Source: Magnolia sinica (Eukaryota > Streptophyta > Magnoliopsida > Magnoliales > Magnoliaceae). From it: DNA of 64,000 nt. Positions 59,801-64,000 of this stretch are shown here, piece after piece (positions within the stretch are counted from its first letter, which is position 1; the number at the start of each line of letters is the position of its first letter). Made by a program: the position numbers and the translations under genes. The stretch lies in assembly GCF_029962835.1 (NCBI RefSeq), contig NC_080573.1, forward strand, positions 37,379,001 to 37,443,000. Direction: 5' to 3'. The notes beneath the pieces were generated by a model. That model had not been told where the DNA came from. It did no database searches and saw only the letters and a program-made list of their open reading frames with translations.

Positions 59801-62800
59801 ACACTGTCAGTATAGGCCTTGCCTATGTGTATTCTTGGGTTTATGGGCTGCCCTCAAGCCCACCATAATGTATGAATTGGATGACTTTTGTTTTGGGCTA
59901 TTTCTTTAGGGCCCATTATGTGATATAGTATATGCATGTTTGTGTTAGCAAGTAGGCCTTGTGGACTCAGTTCTTTTGGATAGGCCCACTGATCTTGAGC
60001 CTATACTCTCCTATCTATTGTGAGGGGCTTAGGGGCAATGATACACAAGAAGTCGGGCCCTTGGCTGCCCATTAAACTGACCCTGTACTTAGGCCAAAAG
60101 TGAGGCCCAACTCACTTGTGTTAAATGTGAAACTTGCCCATGTAAATGAATTACTGGGCTGCCCATGAAGCCCACCACAATATGTGGAATTATGACCTTT
60201 GTGGTTGGGCCCAAACCTTACTTAAGGGCCCACTATATGGCTTATGATTTGGGCTTGGTGTATGGCCTACTAGTCCACACATTGCTTAGGCCTTAGATCT
60301 TTCATTATATGGGTAGTGGTGAGCTACCTCTTGGAAACCAGTTGAGGTTGGATGTCCTCCTGGGTGATCCTAAGGTAAGCTCATAGGTTTCTCTATGGGT
60401 GGTTAAAGGCCCGCCATAGACCTTAGGCTATTTATTTAAGGCTCAATATGCATGTATGTAGAACCTACCTTAATGCATGTTTGGTCCAGGCCGTCCAAGC
60501 CTTGGATCGCCCGATTGTGGAAGCACTCTCTGCCTTGGGTTGCTGCTGGACTCACAATCCAGTAGTAGGCCTACTTGATCTTTTCATGATATATACACAC
60601 TCTCCATCTGGTGCGGTCCCCTAGTGAGTATAGTTGGCCTTCATGAGATTATTTCCACATACTCAACTAATTTCTGGACCTTAGCAGGCCCAGGAAGTCA
60701 AACGGGCCAAAAGTTTATCAAAGGGCCTTCAATGTACAATTTTATGGTTACAACTTTATTTGGCTGTGGGGCTCACCATATTGAGAACTTGTGTACGTGT
60801 TACATGCTTATGCTTTCTTATAATCCTTGGGCTTAATCAATGCATTCTTTTGGGTCACTTTTAGTGATCTTATGAGGACCACCATCTTAAGATCAGAATT
60901 TTGGGACATCCAGTGAGCCCAGATTGGGCAGGGACATCCCAGCTTGGCCCAACCATACATTAGGCCGACTTCCACCATTTTGATGGACTTGTGGGCTGAG
61001 GTAAGGATGGTATTGGGCCCTCGGTTGCCTACTTAAATTGCTAATTATTGGGCTGATGTAGTGGGGCCCATTTCATCGAAACTTAAACCTATTTTTGGGT
61101 CGTATATTGTGTACGCGGGCTGCCCACCAAGTCCAACTTAATGCATGGATTCTATGGCCATTGGGAATTGGGCCTTGGGCCTTAATTCCCCTCTTAGAGT
61201 CATGTTGTTAAAAGTGGTATTATATCTTTTTATGGCCTATTATGAGGAATATATGTATGTGGTTACTTTTATTTTTATCTTAAATGTAGGCCTTGGGCCT
61301 TTTATCCATATAGTTCATGGTAGATATGCCTTTTTGGGGAATGGTGGTTAAATGTCCCCATTATGGACCCCTCTAGGTCTGATTGTATTTAAAAGTGATT
61401 GGATACTTATCTTAGACAGTTGCTAAGCTCATTTCTATATTACTTAGACCCGTAGTTGTATGCTTAGTCTTATGGGCTACCCCAGGTAAATGGGCCCCCA
61501 CTAGAGGTGGGATTCCTTATGGATATTGTCTAAGTACCTAGTCTTGGTTCCTTCTTGGATAGGAGGAATGTCATTTACTTTGTATATCGCCGCATGATGC
61601 GCCTAGACCCATCTTCATGACCCATGTGCATCATTGTATGCTTGGATGACACTGTGTGTGTGGTTATGATTGTGTCATTGGGCATTGCATGCTGTCTTCC
61701 CGATGGACGTAATATTCCCTCTTGAGCATGTTGGATGCTTGGAATTGATGCATAGTTGATTGTGTGATTCATGCATCTGGCATTGCATAATATATGAGCA
61801 TTATCACCCTTGCTTCATCAGGTTTGTAGCCTCCACAGATACATCGTGGATGGCCATGTTTGGACACCGGAAATGTTACTTGAGCATACTGGGTGCATAG
61901 GATGCCCACGGGTGAAATTCCCAAAACTTTCAGAGTACCAAGGATCTGCTCCAACACCGTGACCGAGTGAAAACTATGAGCGCACGAGGGCCTTATACCA
62001 TTAGGCCACGACTTCCACTGTCGAGTAGTCGGTTGGATAGGGATATGGCCTTACCTGCCTGGTGTAAGGAGGTATTGCTAGGCTGAGTCTGATTAGCTCG
62101 TAAATAGGGTCCGCTACCTTCAGGCCTTGTTGGTGATTGGCTATCCACAGGCGGGTTGTAAGGTCTCTTTCAATCGTTTGATTGTGCGAGTCTGTAGAAC
62201 GGCAGTCATTCTGCAGTGTAATGGACCCCGGTGATTTCCTTATGATTGGAAATATACTTGACATATGGTTTGGTTATGAGCACTGGCATTACTTGTATCG
62301 CATTAGTATTGGCTATGTAAGCCCCTTCATGCATTGTCTTGTTATGGCGTCCAGTACTCATTGCATCATATTCATGATAAGCCTTGGTAAGGCTAGTGAT
62401 ATTCTCATTGAGCATGTCTCCTTCCTGTATCTCCTATTATTCTTCTGTGCACTATTATCACACACTTACACCACCCTCTAAGCTTCTATAAGCTTATGCA
62501 CGATTGATACGTGCAGGAGATCCTAGGCAGGTGTCGCAGTGGCAGAGTTTGGATTAGAGCTGAGCTTGAGGACCCAGTATTGCATCCTTCCTTTCTTTCT
62601 TCTATTATCTTATGTATGTCCTTTTGGACCTCATGTAAGCTTGTAAAAGTTCAAATTCTTAGTGGATTTTGTGATAAGTGCCTTTTTTATTCTCAGATTT
62701 ACTTGTTGTGATCTTGGGTATGCTCGTATTGGAAATGGTTATATTGTTATGGAAATCCTCCTTGTAGGATCCCAGGATCGGAACCTGCTTCAGGAGCCGA

Positions 62801-62884
62801 GAATGGGGTACTACGGAGGCTGTTGCGGCCAGAACCGGCCATCTGGTTCCTTGTGAATCCGGTTACCGAGTCTGGGGCGTGACA
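56807..62884 (-). mobile_element. Giant L1 LTR-like element, 6078 bp
   Basis: On the minus strand it starts TGTCACGCCCCAGACTCGG (62884) and ends GGACAGGTCTCACA (56807), with a perfect 5 bp target duplication TTAAC (56802-56806, 62885-62889). The empty site is intact in copy 1 (TTAAC at 15497-15501). It is collinear with the 2019 bp element at both ends, but the middle (about 57100-61600) is far longer and full of GGGCC(C/T)-type sequence and internal duplications. I found no gag, pol, primer site or internal copy of the ends, so it is either an unusually large solo LTR or a non-coding element with LTR-type integration. Reading frames inside have no recognised domains. Confidence 0.7.
59213..61400. 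repeat. Internal direct duplication in the giant element, about 1.3 kb unit
   Basis: 59213-59600 and 60535-60900 align: CCTTGGG(C/T)TG(T/C)TGCTGG, a CATCTGGTG block, AATTTCTGGA, AGGCCCAGGAAGT and GGGC.CACC landmarks recur in order at an offset of about 1325 bp. Fainter matches continue (TGCTTAATTATGGGCTGA near 59716, TGCTAATTATTGGGCTGA near 61038). Smaller repeats lie nested within (59760-59940 against 60040-60250) and upstream (AAAAGGGTGGGCCAA at 58171 and 58563). Confidence 0.6.
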
Positions 62885-64000
62885 TTAACAAACCTCATTC
62901 ATCCAAAACTATTACACTTTTAACCCATCTTAGTCCAGACCAATCTAACCCCAACCTGATTTTAACCAGTTCCAAAAATGGGATGGCCGATTTGATCCAA
63001 ACCAAACTAGGCCCAATTTCCACTACTTAACCCAACTACCCAATCTCAAGATGGGTCCAACATAGGCCCCGGACCAATTAAAATTGGGTCCAGAATAAGT
63101 TTTCATTGAGCGAAGCCTTTGATAACATCCCCAAGTCTAGTTGACTTTCTTTGAGTTTTTAAACCATGTCCATCATCTTTTAAGACGGGCTAGATGACTT
63201 TCTACCATCATCTTTTTAGACGGGCTAGATGACTTTCCTTGAGTTTTTAAACCATGTCCATCATCTTTTTAGACGGGCTAGATGACTTACTACCATCTTG
63301 GAAGGGTTCAGATTGCTATCCATGTACTTTTGAATGGTCCAAATTGCTAACCACCTAATGTTGACTGGTCTAAATTATTGTCCATTGTCTTGGAATGGTC
63401 GAGATCAATGCACACATACTTTTTGAACCATCCAAATCACTATCCACAGTTGATACTTGGGGTTTTTTTTTTTTTTTTTTCTCATTTTAAAACATAAGCT
63501 AACTCTTGTTACTTGGATTTGACTGAACTCTTCAAAAATGTGGATGATAATATCTAAAGAAACTCTATTTTTAGGTGGTTTATCAAATTAAATCTAAAAT
63601 ATGGGCTGCATTTCATAAAAATCTCTGATATTTATCAACAAAAAAACAATGGTTTGAATCAAATCTAGACCAATCCTTTTATCAATATATGCAAAAAGAT
63701 ATGACCACGTCTTAGAGATATTTTCATTGTTTTCAGAGATAAGCTAATTGCCGCCACTTGGATTTGATAGAAAGTGGTCAAATAAATAGTCCTCTCAAAA
63801 TGTGAGTTGTGACGTCTAAAGAAATTCGTTTCGAGTAGTTCTACCCAATTAAGCCATTAAAAAGAAAATAAAAGGAAAAAAAAAACACACACACACACAC
63901 ATGGCATTTCATTAAAATCCCTATATATTACTTATGAATTGGGATAGAATTATATGATGACATCATTTGGAAACATGGCAAGATTGACCTCTGCTTCAGT
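62885..64000 (+). repeat. Segmental duplication, copy 2, right part (continues past window)
   Basis: Matches 15497-17490 without the MITE. GTTGTGAC near 63808-63815 is the unoccupied MITE target. Homology is still running at base 64000. A CA microsatellite at 63885-63901 is private to this copy. Confidence 0.9.

Noticed and set aside
56807..62884. Complete LTR retrotransposon with two LTRs
   Set aside because: The first and last parts are not direct repeats of each other and no internal LTR border, primer site or pol domain was seen.
1..64000. tRNA, rRNA, or organelle-derived DNA
   Set aside because: No tRNA cloverleaf, rRNA core or plastid/mitochondrial gene sequence was recognised on either strand by eye; a tRNAscan or organelle BLAST was not possible here.

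Overview
This window looks like nuclear DNA of a flowering plant, probably a magnoliid or another early-diverging lineage. The evidence is Arabidopsis-type telomere-like (TTTAGG) DNA, plant-type retrotransposons, CACTA and hAT transposons, and many GTGGGCCC/CCACACCGTCC-type dispersed repeats. The lineage is an impression from repeat style, not something shown by a marker gene. The window is almost entirely repeats. I find one plausible intact small gene (17671-17952, minus), one broken reticulon-like gene (20220-24968, minus) and a cluster of captured exon fragments. Identity figures are estimates by eye.

Layout: 1-1144 is the 3' part of an LTR-like element (family L1). 1145-2815 is a copia-type LTR (family L3). 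2985-4720 is another LTR-like repeat (family R2) with a SINE inserted in it. 4823-5345 is a CACTA end, followed by a 1.4 kb telomere-like higher-order repeat (5818-7262). 7556-9088 and 15266-17490 are copy 1 of a long segmental duplication. Between them (9089-15265) lies a CACTA-terminated block carrying exon pieces of several unrelated genes: a MUT9-like kinase, a DEAD-box helicase, a class XI myosin and an unrecognised gene. A hAT-type MITE sits at 16479-17320. The reticulon remnant holds a 2.9 kb hAT-type element in its last intron.

28428-34576 and 35128-43274 are two direct copies of a composite unit: a 3'-truncated Ty1/copia element (minus) with a hAT-type MITE in its leader, joined to a fragment that may be a transposase tail. 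The second copy is interrupted by a 2019 bp L1 solo-LTR-like element, and the first copy keeps the empty site. 45860-51917 holds L3, R2 and another LTR-like repeat.

52127-64000 is copy 2 of the segmental duplication and runs off the right edge. It is interrupted by a 2.8 kb insertion and by a 6078 bp L1 element with a 5 bp target duplication, whose empty site survives in copy 1. Because most large insertions sit in only one member of a duplicated pair, the window records insertion, capture and duplication events that can be put in relative order.
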